Source of the DNA: an uncultured Lachnospiraceae bacterium
GTDB lineage: Bacteria; Bacillota; Clostridia; Lachnospirales; Lachnospiraceae
NCBI GenBank assembly: GCA_944380095.1
Contig: CALWGP010000002.1
Coordinates: 1 to 57,438, forward strand
DNA: 57,438 bases
Reading direction: 5' to 3'
Below the pieces are notes generated by a model that saw only the letters and a program-made list of their open reading frames with translations, ran no database searches and was not told the DNA's origin. A program made the translations under genes and the position numbers. Positions 40,862 to 48,278 of the stretch are shown piece after piece (within the stretch, counting starts at the first letter, position 1; every line of letters begins with the position of its first letter).

Positions 40862-41884
40862 ATGACATACAAGGATATCATACGCCAAAATCGATTTCAT
40901 CATTCATCCGTAAACTGGTGGCCTTTATACGCCTACCATTTCACGGATATCCAAAATGCTGTCAGCATCCTGAAAGAAGAATACTTATATAGCAGATATG
41001 ACGCAAAACGTTTCAATATAATGCGAAATGATAATGCCAGCCGCCAAGTTATTGATATGACTCATTCCGGAGCCACCGCTGATGTGAGATTTTATTTCAG
41101 GCCCCTGACACCTACTCAGTACTATAATGAAGGGTTTAAGCATCCTGATTTACGTTATTGCGGTGATATAAACGCAAATGTCCCGGTTCCGGTATTTTTT
41201 GCTTTTGATTTAGAATCTCTTTTATCAATGGACAATGTGTACTTCTCAGAAAAGTCACAAGCCGGAGAAGGCTGCCGGCTTTGTAATACCCCTGAAGAAT
41301 TTTCTCAATTCAATTTTGATCAAATTTATAATAACAGTTGGATGCGAAATATCGATGAAGAAAAAAAGTATCGCCAGGCAGAACTTGTTACAAAAGGGCC
41401 ATTTCCCATTAACTCTTGCTTATATGCCATACTTTGCCGCAATGAAGTAGAAAAAATAACCCTTCTGAATTTACTAAGAGATGAAAGCCCAAAAACATAC
41501 ACCAAATATAAAGACAAAATAAAAGTATGTAAAGAAAATATGTTTGAATGTAACGGTCTGTATATTACGGACTGCAGATACTTTGATGGTAAAGCAAGCA
41601 TTCTCTTTTCAAATACATATGAAAAAAGGCATTATATTCGTCGCCATAAAACAACTAAGTTAAGACCGCTTGAAGCTACCATTGATTTTGATTGGGTTTC
41701 CGCAAAAACCTTACTTAATCGGCAATCAACAAAATTTCAGATCGATTATGAAGAACAATCCGGTATTCAATTTTCCGGATTAAGCAAACCCCAAAATGCA
41801 AAAACGCTCTACACAAAAATAGTGATAGAAGGTCATCTGATGTGTTTCATGGGACAACAGCTTGTTGAGGCGGCACTCCTTTAA
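40862..41884 (+). CDS. darT: DarT-like ssDNA thymidine ADP-ribosyltransferase (toxin)
   Basis: A 340-residue protein. The N-terminal 190 residues match the DarT (DUF4433) pattern: YAYHFTDIQNAVSILKEE with H26, the strand DVRFYFRPLTPTQYY, PVPVFFAFDLESLL, and the catalytic Glu motif RQAELVTKGPFP with E174. Typical DarT proteins are about 210-220 residues, so this one carries about 130-150 extra C-terminal residues of unknown role. The known family toxin modifies thymidine in single-stranded DNA and can stop phage replication. Gene order (antitoxin before toxin, with an HTH gene first) differs from the classic darT-darG order. Ribosome site AGGGTAAT is modest. AT-rich codons suggest horizontal transfer. 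Confidence 0.8.
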   Translation: MTYKDIIRQNRFHHSSVNWWPLYAYHFTDIQNAVSILKEEYLYSRYDAKRFNIMRNDNASRQVIDMTHSGATADVRFYFRPLTPTQYYNEGFKHPDLRYCGDINANVPVPVFFAFDLESLLSMDNVYFSEKSQAGEGCRLCNTPEEFSQFNFDQIYNNSWMRNIDEEKKYRQAELVTKGPFPINSCLYAILCRNEVEKITLLNLLRDESPKTYTKYKDKIKVCKENMFECNGLYITDCRYFDGKASILFSNTYEKRHYIRRHKTTKLRPLEATIDFDWVSAKTLLNRQSTKFQIDYEEQSGIQFSGLSKPQNAKTLYTKIVIEGHLMCFMGQQLVEAALL

Positions 41885-41885
41885 C

Positions 41886-41935
41886 AAAATAGGGGCGGCA
41901 AAACCCCCAATGGTTTTTCGCCGCCCCTGTATTTT
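41886..41935. terminator. bidirectional terminator after darT
   Basis: AGGGGCGGC (41891-41899) pairs with GCCGCCCCT (41920-41928), with an inner AAAACC/GGTTTT helix. AAAATA before and TGTATTTT after extend the stem and provide T-runs on both strands. Confidence 0.85.
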
Positions 41936-41943
41936 CCCGGCTT

Positions 41944-42336
41944 TTACGGCTGGGTTCCGGTCACATCCTCTACGATTTCCTTCACGCCTTTTCCTGCGTC
42001 CTCCACCACGTCCTTTGCCGCATGGCCCGTGTCGTCGATGGCTTCCCCGATATCCATGGAAGTGGAGGCGGACTCTTCTGCTTCATCGGGTTTCGGATCC
42101 GTAACGGAATTATTCCGGTCACCTGCATCCGTTTCGGAGCCGTCGAAGGCCTCTGTTTCCGAAACAGCCCCTTCCCCTGCGCCGTCCGGTCTTTCCGGCG
42201 GACGGCTTTCTGTCACGGTATTGCCGGCCATGTCCTCCGGATCGACGTTTTCTTTCCCCGATCCGCAGCCGGCCGCGAAACAAAACAGACACATCATCAA
42301 AAACAGCGGTATCATTTTTCGAAGCTTTTTCATCAT
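41944..42336 (-). CDS. small acidic lipoprotein
   Basis: A 130-residue predicted lipoprotein: signal MMKKLRKMIPLFLMMCLFCF followed by lipobox AAGC. The mature part is low-complexity, rich in Glu, Asp, Ser and Thr, and ends in a helix-like repeat (AIDDTGHAAKDVVEDAGKGV then KEIVEDVTGTQ). No domain is recognised. GGAGAG precedes two tandem ATG codons; the first is used. It lies between the island terminator and the divergent hisA gene. A surface or envelope role is likely. Confidence 0.8.
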   Translation of the reverse strand: MMKKLRKMIPLFLMMCLFCFAAGCGSGKENVDPEDMAGNTVTESRPPERPDGAGEGAVSETEAFDGSETDAGDRNNSVTDPKPDEAEESASTSMDIGEAIDDTGHAAKDVVEDAGKGVKEIVEDVTGTQP

Positions 42337-42395
42337 ACTTTCTCTCCTTTCCTTTGAGCGTTCACCTGGCTCCTCGCTTAGTATGCGGATTTTCA

Positions 42396-42424
42396 TTGCA
42401 TAAAATACAAGTATCTAGTAAAAT
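42396..42424 (+). promoter_or_regulatory. hisA promoter
   Basis: TTGCAT (42396-42401), 17-base spacer, TAAAAT (42419-42424), 32 bases before the ATG. Confidence 0.7.
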
Positions 42425-42455
42425 AACTTTAAAATACATTCGAGGGGTGATGGGA

Positions 42456-43244
42456 ATGGAATTCAGACCTTGCATCGATATCCATAACGGGAAAGTAAAG
42501 CAGCTGGTCGGCGCCAGCGTGCAGGATCAGGGCGATACCGCCTGTGAAAATTATGTGGCCGGAGAAAGCGCGGGCTGGTTTGCCGCTCTTTTTGCGCAGA
42601 AAAATCTGAAAAACGGGCATGTGATCCTGTTAAACAGCAAGGACAGCCCTTATTATGAGCAGACCCGCCGCCAGGCGCTGGAAGCCCTTTCGGCCTATCC
42701 GGGCGGATTGCAGATAGGCGGGGGCATCACCGCAGAAAATGCGCGGGAATATCTGGATGCAGGAGCTTCCCATGTGATTGTTACTTCCTACGTTTTCCAG
42801 AACGGGAACATCTCCTTCGAAAACCTCAGCCGGCTGGTGGACTGTGTGGGCCGCAAAAAACTGGTCCTGGACTTAAGCTGCCGCAAAAAAGACGGCCGTT
42901 ACTATATCGTTACCGACAGATGGCAGAAATACACCCGGGTTTCTCTTTCTCCCGATATTCTGACTATGCTGGCTTCTTTCTGTGATGAATTCCTGATCCA
43001 CGGCGTAGATGTGGAAGGGACAAAAAACGGGGTGGAAGAAGAGCTGATCGAAATGCTGGGAAGCTGGAACCAGATCCCCATTACCTATGCGGGCGGAATC
43101 CGTTCCTTTGAAGACATTGACAAAATCCGCCGCGCAGGAAACGGCAGGATCCATATCACCGTCGGAAGCGCGCTGGACCTCTACGGCGGGACCCTTCCCT
43201 TTGAGCAGACCGTAGCGTATACGCAGCAGGATCTCTGGCGTTAG
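42456..43244 (+). CDS. hisA: ProFAR isomerase, eukaryotic-type HisA
   Basis: A 262-residue TIM barrel for the fourth step of histidine synthesis. The sequence MEFRPCIDIHNGKVKQLVG, AYPGGLQIGGGITAENAREYLDAGASHVIVTS and PITYAGGIRSFEDIDKI follow the eukaryotic (fungal and plant HIS6) subfamily rather than the usual bacterial HisA. The ATG at 42456 has GAGGGG eight bases upstream; an ATG six bases earlier is too close. No other histidine gene is nearby, so it is an isolated member, possibly acquired separately. A strong bidirectional terminator follows. Confidence 0.88.
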   Translation: MEFRPCIDIHNGKVKQLVGASVQDQGDTACENYVAGESAGWFAALFAQKNLKNGHVILLNSKDSPYYEQTRRQALEALSAYPGGLQIGGGITAENAREYLDAGASHVIVTSYVFQNGNISFENLSRLVDCVGRKKLVLDLSCRKKDGRYYIVTDRWQKYTRVSLSPDILTMLASFCDEFLIHGVDVEGTKNGVEEELIEMLGSWNQIPITYAGGIRSFEDIDKIRRAGNGRIHITVGSALDLYGGTLPFEQTVAYTQQDLWR

Positions 43245-43295
43245 CCGGCCGCCGGGCTGTAGCTTAAGCGGCCGCAGGCACAAAGGCCAAAAAAT

Positions 43296-43338
43296 AGGCT
43301 GTGAAAAATGAGAAATCATTTTTCACAGCCTCTTTTTT
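43296..43338. terminator. bidirectional terminator between hisA and tRNA-Ala
   Basis: Perfect 16-bp stem AGGCTGTGAAAAATGA / TCATTTTTCACAGCCT with loop gaaa; TTTTTT follows on plus and ATTTTTTGG on minus. Shares the core GCTGTGAAAA with the terminator at 6704-6743. Confidence 0.85.
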
Positions 43339-43339
43339 C

Positions 43340-43412
43340 TGGACCCGAAGGGATTCGAACCCTCGGTCTCTGCGTTGCGAACGCAGCGCTTTCCCAGCTA
43401 AGCTACGAGCCC
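43340..43412 (-). tRNA. tRNA-Ala (anticodon CGC)
   Basis: 73-base cloverleaf: acceptor GGGCTCG/CGGGTCC with the G3-U70 alanine identity pair, D stem GCTT/AAGC, anticodon stem CTGCG/CGCAG with loop TTCGCAA, T arm GAGGG-TTCGAAT-CCCTT. CCA is not encoded. Confidence 0.93.
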
Positions 43413-43458
43413 ATATAGGAAGTCCGGAAAGATCTTCATCTCCCGGACTTTCCAAAAG

Positions 43459-43532
43459 TGGAAGCAACGGGGCTCGAACCCGTGGCCTCTCGCGTGTGAG
43501 GCGAACGCTCATCCCAGCTGAGCTATGCTTCC
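43459..43532 (-). tRNA. tRNA-Val (anticodon CAC)
   Basis: 74-base cloverleaf: acceptor GGAAGCA/TGCTTCC, D stem GCTC/GAGC, anticodon loop CTCACAC on a TTCGC/GCGAG stem, T arm ACGGG-TTCGAGC-CCCGT, A73. CCA is not encoded. It precedes tRNA-Ala(CGC) on one transcript. Confidence 0.93.
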
Positions 43533-43549
43533 ATGTACTGACAAAAAAT

Positions 43550-43577
43550 ATTTTACCACTTTATCCGAAAGAATCAA
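43550..43577 (-). promoter_or_regulatory. promoter of the tRNA-Val/tRNA-Ala pair
   Basis: Minus-strand TTGATT (43577-43572), 16-base spacer, TAAAAT (43555-43550). Confidence 0.6.
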
Positions 43578-43629
43578 GCCCTAATTTTAAAATTTTTAAA
43601 CCTGCCCCCACATCCGGGCCGCCTGCGGC

Positions 43630-43681
43630 AAAAAAGGAGCGCGAAAGGCCCTGCCGGACGTCCGATGCATCCGGCAGGGCC
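43630..43681 (-). terminator. terminator of the dapA-dapB-fbp operon
   Basis: 12-bp GC-rich stem GGCCCTGCCGGA/TCCGGCAGGGCC (43647-43658 with 43670-43681). On the minus strand TTTCGCGCTCC and then TTTTTT follow; the T-run is about ten bases away, so efficiency is uncertain. Confidence 0.55.
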
Positions 43682-43697
43682 CTTGCCGTATCGCCTG

Positions 43698-45665
43698 TTA
43701 TACCCCTTTTTCAATCAGCGTACCATCCTGATACGCCTCCAGAAGTTTCTCCAGGTCCGCAATGCTTTCTTTCAGTTCCGCCCCTACGTCCGTATCCGAA
43801 ACCATAAGGCGGTGGGCAGCGGTTTCCACTATGATGGTATCCGAGACAATATCCGTCTCCTCCCGAATCGCGGCTTCCGCGGATTCGAAAGGCTTATGGG
43901 CTACCAGGTTCAGGCCGTGGGAGTTGGCCACCAGCGTATAGCCCGCGATACCCGTCTTACTCTGGTACGCTTTTGAGAAACCGCCGTCAATAATCAGCAG
44001 CTTGCCGCCGCACTTGATCGGCGTCTCCCCTTTTTTAAGTTCTACCGGCACATGGCCGTTGACGATGTGGGAATGGGACTCGTCCAGCCCGAATTCCCTC
44101 ATGATTTTATTGATGGTCGTCTCGTCGTCCAGCAGGCTGTAATATGCGTTCTTTACTTCCTTATGGGTTTCCTTTTCCTCCACAAAGTAGCGCTCGAAGG
44201 TGGCCATCTTATCCTTGCCAAATACCGGGGAATTGGGCCCGGCCCAGATATACCAGATAATATCGCGCCCTTTCCTTCTCTCCTGCCGATCCTGGGAATA
44301 ATATCCCTTTCTGGCATAGGTCTCCAAAGCGTCGTAGAGCGCCTTGCCGCTGTAGCGTTTCCCGTACACATTGACCGCCTTGAAGTTCCCGTTTTCATCC
44401 ATGGGCACACAGCCGTGATACAGCAGGTTGGAATTGTGGACTTTGTACAGGCTTCCTTTGGAAAAAAGGAAGCGGACATGACGCTGAAGTTTCTCGCAGT
44501 GTACAAAGGCATGACGCAGACGGTCCACCACCAGCTCTTCCTCCTGCGTCAGCCGGTAAGGGTCTGCCGGATCCACCGTAGGGAAATCCAGATCTTTCAT
44601 GGGATATTCCTTTCCTGCGATGTTCACGGTCCCGGTTTCATAGTTGATCTTGTCCAGCAGCAGGCGGTCGTCCATTTCAAACTCCGGATGCTGCAAAATC
44701 AGCTGACCTTCCAGCTTCAGCTGAATAATGGCGATTGCCTTATGCATCATCATATCCAGCGCCAGGTCCTTTGTATCATAATCTTTCCCGTATTTGATGG
44801 AGAAAGCGCTGCAGTCCGTATTTTCATAAACCTTCATGGCAAAAGTCGCCAGGGGGATCAGGTTGATGCCGTATCCTTCTTCCAGGATATCCAGGTTCCC
44901 GTACCGGGCGGATACGCGGATCACCGTGGCGATGCAGGTGGTCTGGCCGCTTGCCGCCCCCATCCACACCACGTCGTGGTTTCCCCACTGGATATCCACG
45001 GAATGATACTGGCTGAGGGTATCCATAATAATATGCGGGCCGGTGCCCCTGTCATAAATATCCCCCACAATATGCAGATGATCGATAACCAAACGCTGGA
45101 TCAGTTCGCAGAGGGCGATGATGCACTCCGGTGCGCGGCCGATCCGGATAATGGTATGGATGATCTCGTTGTAATAAAGTTCCTTGTCCTGGATCTCCTC
45201 TTTTTCCGTGATCAGTTCCTCGATCACATAGGAGAAATCCTTGGGCAGCGCCTTACGCACCTTAGACCTGGTATATTTGGAAGAAACCCGCTTCGTCATC
45301 TGCACCAGGCGGTGAATGGTAATTTTAAACCAGTCCTCCAGGAATTCCTGATCCTCTTCCTCCTCCAGGATCAGCTCCAGCTTTTCCCTGGGGTAATAGA
45401 TCAGCGTCGCCAGGCTGCGCTTGTCCCTGGCGCTGAGGGTATTGCCGAACTCTTCGTCAATCTTGCGCTTCACCGAACCGGACCCGTTTTTTAAGACATG
45501 GTTAAACTGCTCCCACTCCCCGTGGATATCGGTCAGAAAGTGCTCCGTCCCTTTTGGCAGGCTCATAATTGCCTGCAGGTTGATAATTTCCGTCGCAGCG
45601 TCCGCAATGGTGGGGAACTGCTTTGACAGGCTTTTGAGATAATTTTTGTATTCGAAGTCTTCCAT
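43698..45665 (-). CDS. fbp: fructose-1,6-bisphosphatase class III
   Basis: A 655-residue Firmicutes-type gluconeogenic phosphatase related to metallophosphoesterases. Landmarks: FLTDIHGEWEQFNHVLKNGSG near residue 45, VGDIYDRGTGPHIIMDTL, QWGNHDVVWMGAASG, and late INGGF-type IDGGFSKAYQSKTGIAGYTL. Full family length. GGGGAGG precedes the ATG. Its start lies 14 bases after dapB, so it is probably in one operon with lysine genes, an unusual pairing. Confidence 0.96.
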   Translation of the reverse strand: MEDFEYKNYLKSLSKQFPTIADAATEIINLQAIMSLPKGTEHFLTDIHGEWEQFNHVLKNGSGSVKRKIDEEFGNTLSARDKRSLATLIYYPREKLELILEEEEDQEFLEDWFKITIHRLVQMTKRVSSKYTRSKVRKALPKDFSYVIEELITEKEEIQDKELYYNEIIHTIIRIGRAPECIIALCELIQRLVIDHLHIVGDIYDRGTGPHIIMDTLSQYHSVDIQWGNHDVVWMGAASGQTTCIATVIRVSARYGNLDILEEGYGINLIPLATFAMKVYENTDCSAFSIKYGKDYDTKDLALDMMMHKAIAIIQLKLEGQLILQHPEFEMDDRLLLDKINYETGTVNIAGKEYPMKDLDFPTVDPADPYRLTQEEELVVDRLRHAFVHCEKLQRHVRFLFSKGSLYKVHNSNLLYHGCVPMDENGNFKAVNVYGKRYSGKALYDALETYARKGYYSQDRQERRKGRDIIWYIWAGPNSPVFGKDKMATFERYFVEEKETHKEVKNAYYSLLDDETTINKIMREFGLDESHSHIVNGHVPVELKKGETPIKCGGKLLIIDGGFSKAYQSKTGIAGYTLVANSHGLNLVAHKPFESAEAAIREETDIVSDTIIVETAAHRLMVSDTDVGAELKESIADLEKLLEAYQDGTLIEKGV

Positions 45666-45679
45666 GGTCCCTCCCCTTT

Positions 45680-46441
45680 TCAGCCGCCTTCGATCACATC
45701 GCTCATGGAATACAGGCCTGCGGGCTTGCCTGCCAGAAACAGGGCCGCCTGCAGCGCGCCCTTTGCGAAAACCGCCCGGGAATAGGCCGTATGGGAAAAG
45801 GTAATCACTTCGTCCGTCCCGGCAAAAATCACATCATGGTCGCCGACGATGGTTCCGCCCCGGACCGCCGAAATCCCGATCTCCTGCTTCGGCCGCTTCT
45901 CCCTTCTTGTGCTTCTGTCATAGACATAGGCATACTTTTCTTCCATTCCCTCGTTTACCGCGTCCGCCAGCGCCAGCGCCGTCCCGCTGGGCGCGTCCAC
46001 CTTCTGGTTATGATGCTTTTCCACGATTTCAATATCAAAGCCCGCATCCGCCAGGACCGGCGCGGCTTCTTTTAACAGCTTAAACAGCAGGTTGATCCCC
46101 ATGGACATGTTGGCGGAACGAAGGACCGCCACCTGCTCCGACACCTCCCGCACATGCGCAAGCTGTTCTTCGGAAAGCCCGGTGGTGCAGAGCACACAGG
46201 GAATTTTCCGGTCTGCGCAGTAATCCAGCAGGGCATCCGCAGCTTTGGCAGACGCAAAGTCAATGATCACGTCCGCTTCTGCCGTGCAATCTTCCAGCCG
46301 GCCAAAAACCGGATAGGGATTGGAAATGCCGTCTGTTACGTCCACGCCCGCCACGATCTCAACCGTCTGCGTTTCCTGCGCCAGCTTCGTGATCATCTGT
46401 CCCATTTTGCCGTTGCAACCATGCATAATTGCCTTTACCAT
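45680..46441 (-). CDS. dapB: 4-hydroxy-tetrahydrodipicolinate reductase
   Basis: A 253-residue NAD(P)H reductase in lysine, diaminopimelate and dipicolinate synthesis. NAD loop GCNGKMGQMI near residue 8; VIDFASAKAA; catalytic region EKHHNQKVDAPSGTALALAD; end loop HTAYSRAVFAKGALQAALFL. The ATG at 46441 is supported by GGAAGTAGGGAAG and by protein length; a 28-codon upstream extension is rejected. The dapA gene lies 133 bases upstream. Confidence 0.95.
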   Translation of the reverse strand: MVKAIMHGCNGKMGQMITKLAQETQTVEIVAGVDVTDGISNPYPVFGRLEDCTAEADVIIDFASAKAADALLDYCADRKIPCVLCTTGLSEEQLAHVREVSEQVAVLRSANMSMGINLLFKLLKEAAPVLADAGFDIEIVEKHHNQKVDAPSGTALALADAVNEGMEEKYAYVYDRSTRREKRPKQEIGISAVRGGTIVGDHDVIFAGTDEVITFSHTAYSRAVFAKGALQAALFLAGKPAGLYSMSDVIEGG

Positions 46442-46574
46442 ATCTTTCTTCCCTACTTCCTTTCTCTGTTTTTTAAAAATGTGCGTCAGCGCTTCCTGCT
46501 CACAGAAACAAACGGGCCGGGGCATAACGCCCCGGCCTGCAGAAAATCCTCTCTGTCTCGCGCTTCTGCCGCGA

Positions 46575-47459
46575 TTATAAAATTCCGAAGGCCTTCATCT
46601 CTTTAGCCAGCTTCTCTGCATGGGCCGGCTCCATTTCGGTCAGGGGCATCCGAAGCGTGCCGCCGCACAGCCCCATCAGCTGGGCCGCCTTCTTCACCGG
46701 GATCGGGTTCACCTCGGAAAACAGTGCTTCCACCAGGGGGACCGCCTTCAGCTGCAGCTCCATGCTCCCTATCGTATCCCCTTCGAAATACCGGCTGCAG
46801 ATCTCATGGGTCTGACGGGGCGCCACATTGGACAGGACGGAAATCACGCCCTTGCCGCCCAAGGAAAGGATCGGGACGATGATGGCGTCCTCCCCGGAAT
46901 ACAGGTCCACACAGCCGTCCGCAATGCTCATCAGATGTGCGGTCTGGCTGATATTGCCTGTGGCATCCTTGATCCCCACGATGTTTTCCACCTCTTTGCA
47001 CAGGCGCACCGCCGTCTCCGGCTGGATGGTAGTGCCGGTCCTGCCCGGTACGTTATACAGGATAATCGGAAGCTTCACCGCATCCGCCACCGTCTTGAAA
47101 TGCTGATACAATCCGTTTTGCGTCGCCTTGTTATAGTAGGGCGTCACTAAAAGCAGCCCGTCCGCCCCGATCTTTTCCGCTTCCGTGGAAAGATAGACCG
47201 CAGTCTCGGTACAGTTGGAACCGGTGCCCGCAATCACGGGGATCCTATGATCCACCTTCTCCACGCAGTAACGGATCACGTCCAGGTGCTCCTCGTGCGT
47301 CAGGGTAGCTGACTCGCCCGTGGTCCCACAGACAATAATCGCGTCTGTCTGGTTTTCGATCTGATACTCGATCAGCTCTCCGAATTTCTCGTAATCCACC
47401 GATCCGTCTTCATGGAAGGGCGTGATAATTGCGACTCCTGCGCCTTTGAAAATCGCCAT
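46575..47459 (-). CDS. dapA: 4-hydroxy-tetrahydrodipicolinate synthase
   Basis: A 294-residue aldolase that condenses pyruvate with aspartate semialdehyde. Schiff-base K164 in VGIKDATGN, Y135 in YNVPGRTG, pyruvate-binding GTTGES at 45-50. GAGGAGG precedes the ATG. A consensus promoter lies upstream, with a short GCCGCC/GGCGGC hairpin at 47477-47492 in the leader. No lysine riboswitch fits in the leader of about 54 bases. Confidence 0.97.
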   Translation of the reverse strand: MAIFKGAGVAIITPFHEDGSVDYEKFGELIEYQIENQTDAIIVCGTTGESATLTHEEHLDVIRYCVEKVDHRIPVIAGTGSNCTETAVYLSTEAEKIGADGLLLVTPYYNKATQNGLYQHFKTVADAVKLPIILYNVPGRTGTTIQPETAVRLCKEVENIVGIKDATGNISQTAHLMSIADGCVDLYSGEDAIIVPILSLGGKGVISVLSNVAPRQTHEICSRYFEGDTIGSMELQLKAVPLVEALFSEVNPIPVKKAAQLMGLCGGTLRMPLTEMEPAHAEKLAKEMKAFGIL

Positions 47460-47519
47460 ATTAACCTCCTCGACAGCCGCCCAAAGGCGGCTTTTCCTAC
47501 AATTCCTAAATCTAAAAAT

Positions 47520-47548
47520 ATCATATCATTCTGCCTTTATGCTGTCAA
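47520..47548 (-). promoter_or_regulatory. consensus dapA promoter
   Basis: Minus-strand TTGACA (47548-47543), 17-base spacer, TATGAT (47525-47520). Confidence 0.87.
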
Positions 47549-47566
47549 CGCGGTTTTACCGGCAGG

Positions 47567-47658
47567 CAGGGGCGCCCCTGGCAGGCCTGTTGGCACAAAC
47601 AGCGCGGGCAGCTGCGGCACAGAGCCTTTCGCTCCTTTGCCGCAGCTGCCCGCGCTGT
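47567..47658. repeat. GC-rich palindrome and 21-bp perfect stem between cobO and dapA
   Basis: CAGGGGCGCCCCTG (47567-47580) is a 14-bp perfect palindrome. A perfect 21-bp stem follows: 47599-47619 with 47638-47658, loop 18 bases. On the minus strand only TTT follows, so it is a weak terminator candidate for the CobO gene; its stem is longer than a terminator needs. Confidence 0.7.
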
Positions 47659-47690
47659 CTTGCGGACTTTCCCGGACCGAAACTTTGCGC

Positions 47691-48170
47691 TCACCTGGCG
47701 CGATGAATCTCGGAAATGGCGTCCGCCATGGCACGAATCCCTTCCGGGGCCTGCGTCCCGGTCAGAATCACGTCCGTATATTCCCCTCTGGCTTCCAGTA
47801 CGTTTTTCAGGTCCTCTTCCTCAATGAGGCTGTTGCCCGTCAGCTCCAGCACCTCATCCAGGATCAGAAGGTCGCACTCCCCCGTGGTCAGCACCTTCTT
47901 GGCGAAGTTAAGACCATTGCGGATGTTGTGCACTTCCTCTTTTCTTTTCTCTTCGGAAAGCTCAAAGAAGTCGCAGTCAGACTTTTCAAACCGAAACAGC
48001 TTGATCTCCGGCTCCAGCCTCTTTTGATAGAGGGACTCCTGAAGCCCGCGGCCCTTTAAGAACTGGATGATCACCACCTGCTTTCCCAGCGCAGCGGCCA
48101 TCAGCGCCTCTCCCAGCGCAGCGGGCGTCTTTCCGCGCCCTTCGCCTGTAAAAATCTGAATTTTGCCCAT
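47691..48170 (-). CDS. cobO: cob(I)yrinic acid a,c-diamide adenosyltransferase, CobO/BtuR type
   Basis: A 159-residue P-loop ATP:corrinoid adenosyltransferase. The P-loop GEGRGKTPAALGEAL is shifted from the usual G-N-G-K-G-K-T-T, but the GKT is kept. Other parts: VVIIQFLKG, LLILDEVLELTGNSLI and DVILTGTQAPEGI. It finishes adenosylcobalamin, perhaps from imported corrinoids because no corrin-ring genes are here. An extended -10 promoter lies upstream. The short length and modified P-loop leave a small chance of a related, non-corrinoid ATPase. Confidence 0.85.
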   Translation of the reverse strand: MGKIQIFTGEGRGKTPAALGEALMAAALGKQVVIIQFLKGRGLQESLYQKRLEPEIKLFRFEKSDCDFFELSEEKRKEEVHNIRNGLNFAKKVLTTGECDLLILDEVLELTGNSLIEEEDLKNVLEARGEYTDVILTGTQAPEGIRAMADAISEIHRAR

Positions 48171-48214
48171 CTTACGATACCCTTCCTTCAGGTTTTATCC
48201 CTGCGTTTTTTTCG

Positions 48215-48243
48215 ATTATACCATGAAAGCATCTTTCCCGCAA
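48215..48243 (-). promoter_or_regulatory. cobO promoter
   Basis: Minus-strand TTGCGG (48243-48238), 17-base spacer, TATAAT (48220-48215), with TG one base before the -10. Confidence 0.8.
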
Positions 48244-48278
48244 GCTTATGACTCTGTCCGGCACGGCCGGGAACATTT

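Noticed and set aside
41885..43697. Prophage or transposon around the DarT/DarG island
   Set aside because: No integrase, transposase, terminal inverted repeat or phage structural gene is visible on either side.
44052..45494. 480-codon plus-strand open frame opposite fbp
   Set aside because: It is antisense to a full-length conserved enzyme and shows no motif or start signal.
47460..47515. Lysine riboswitch upstream of dapA
   Set aside because: The consensus promoter leaves about 54 leader bases, far too few for the riboswitch.
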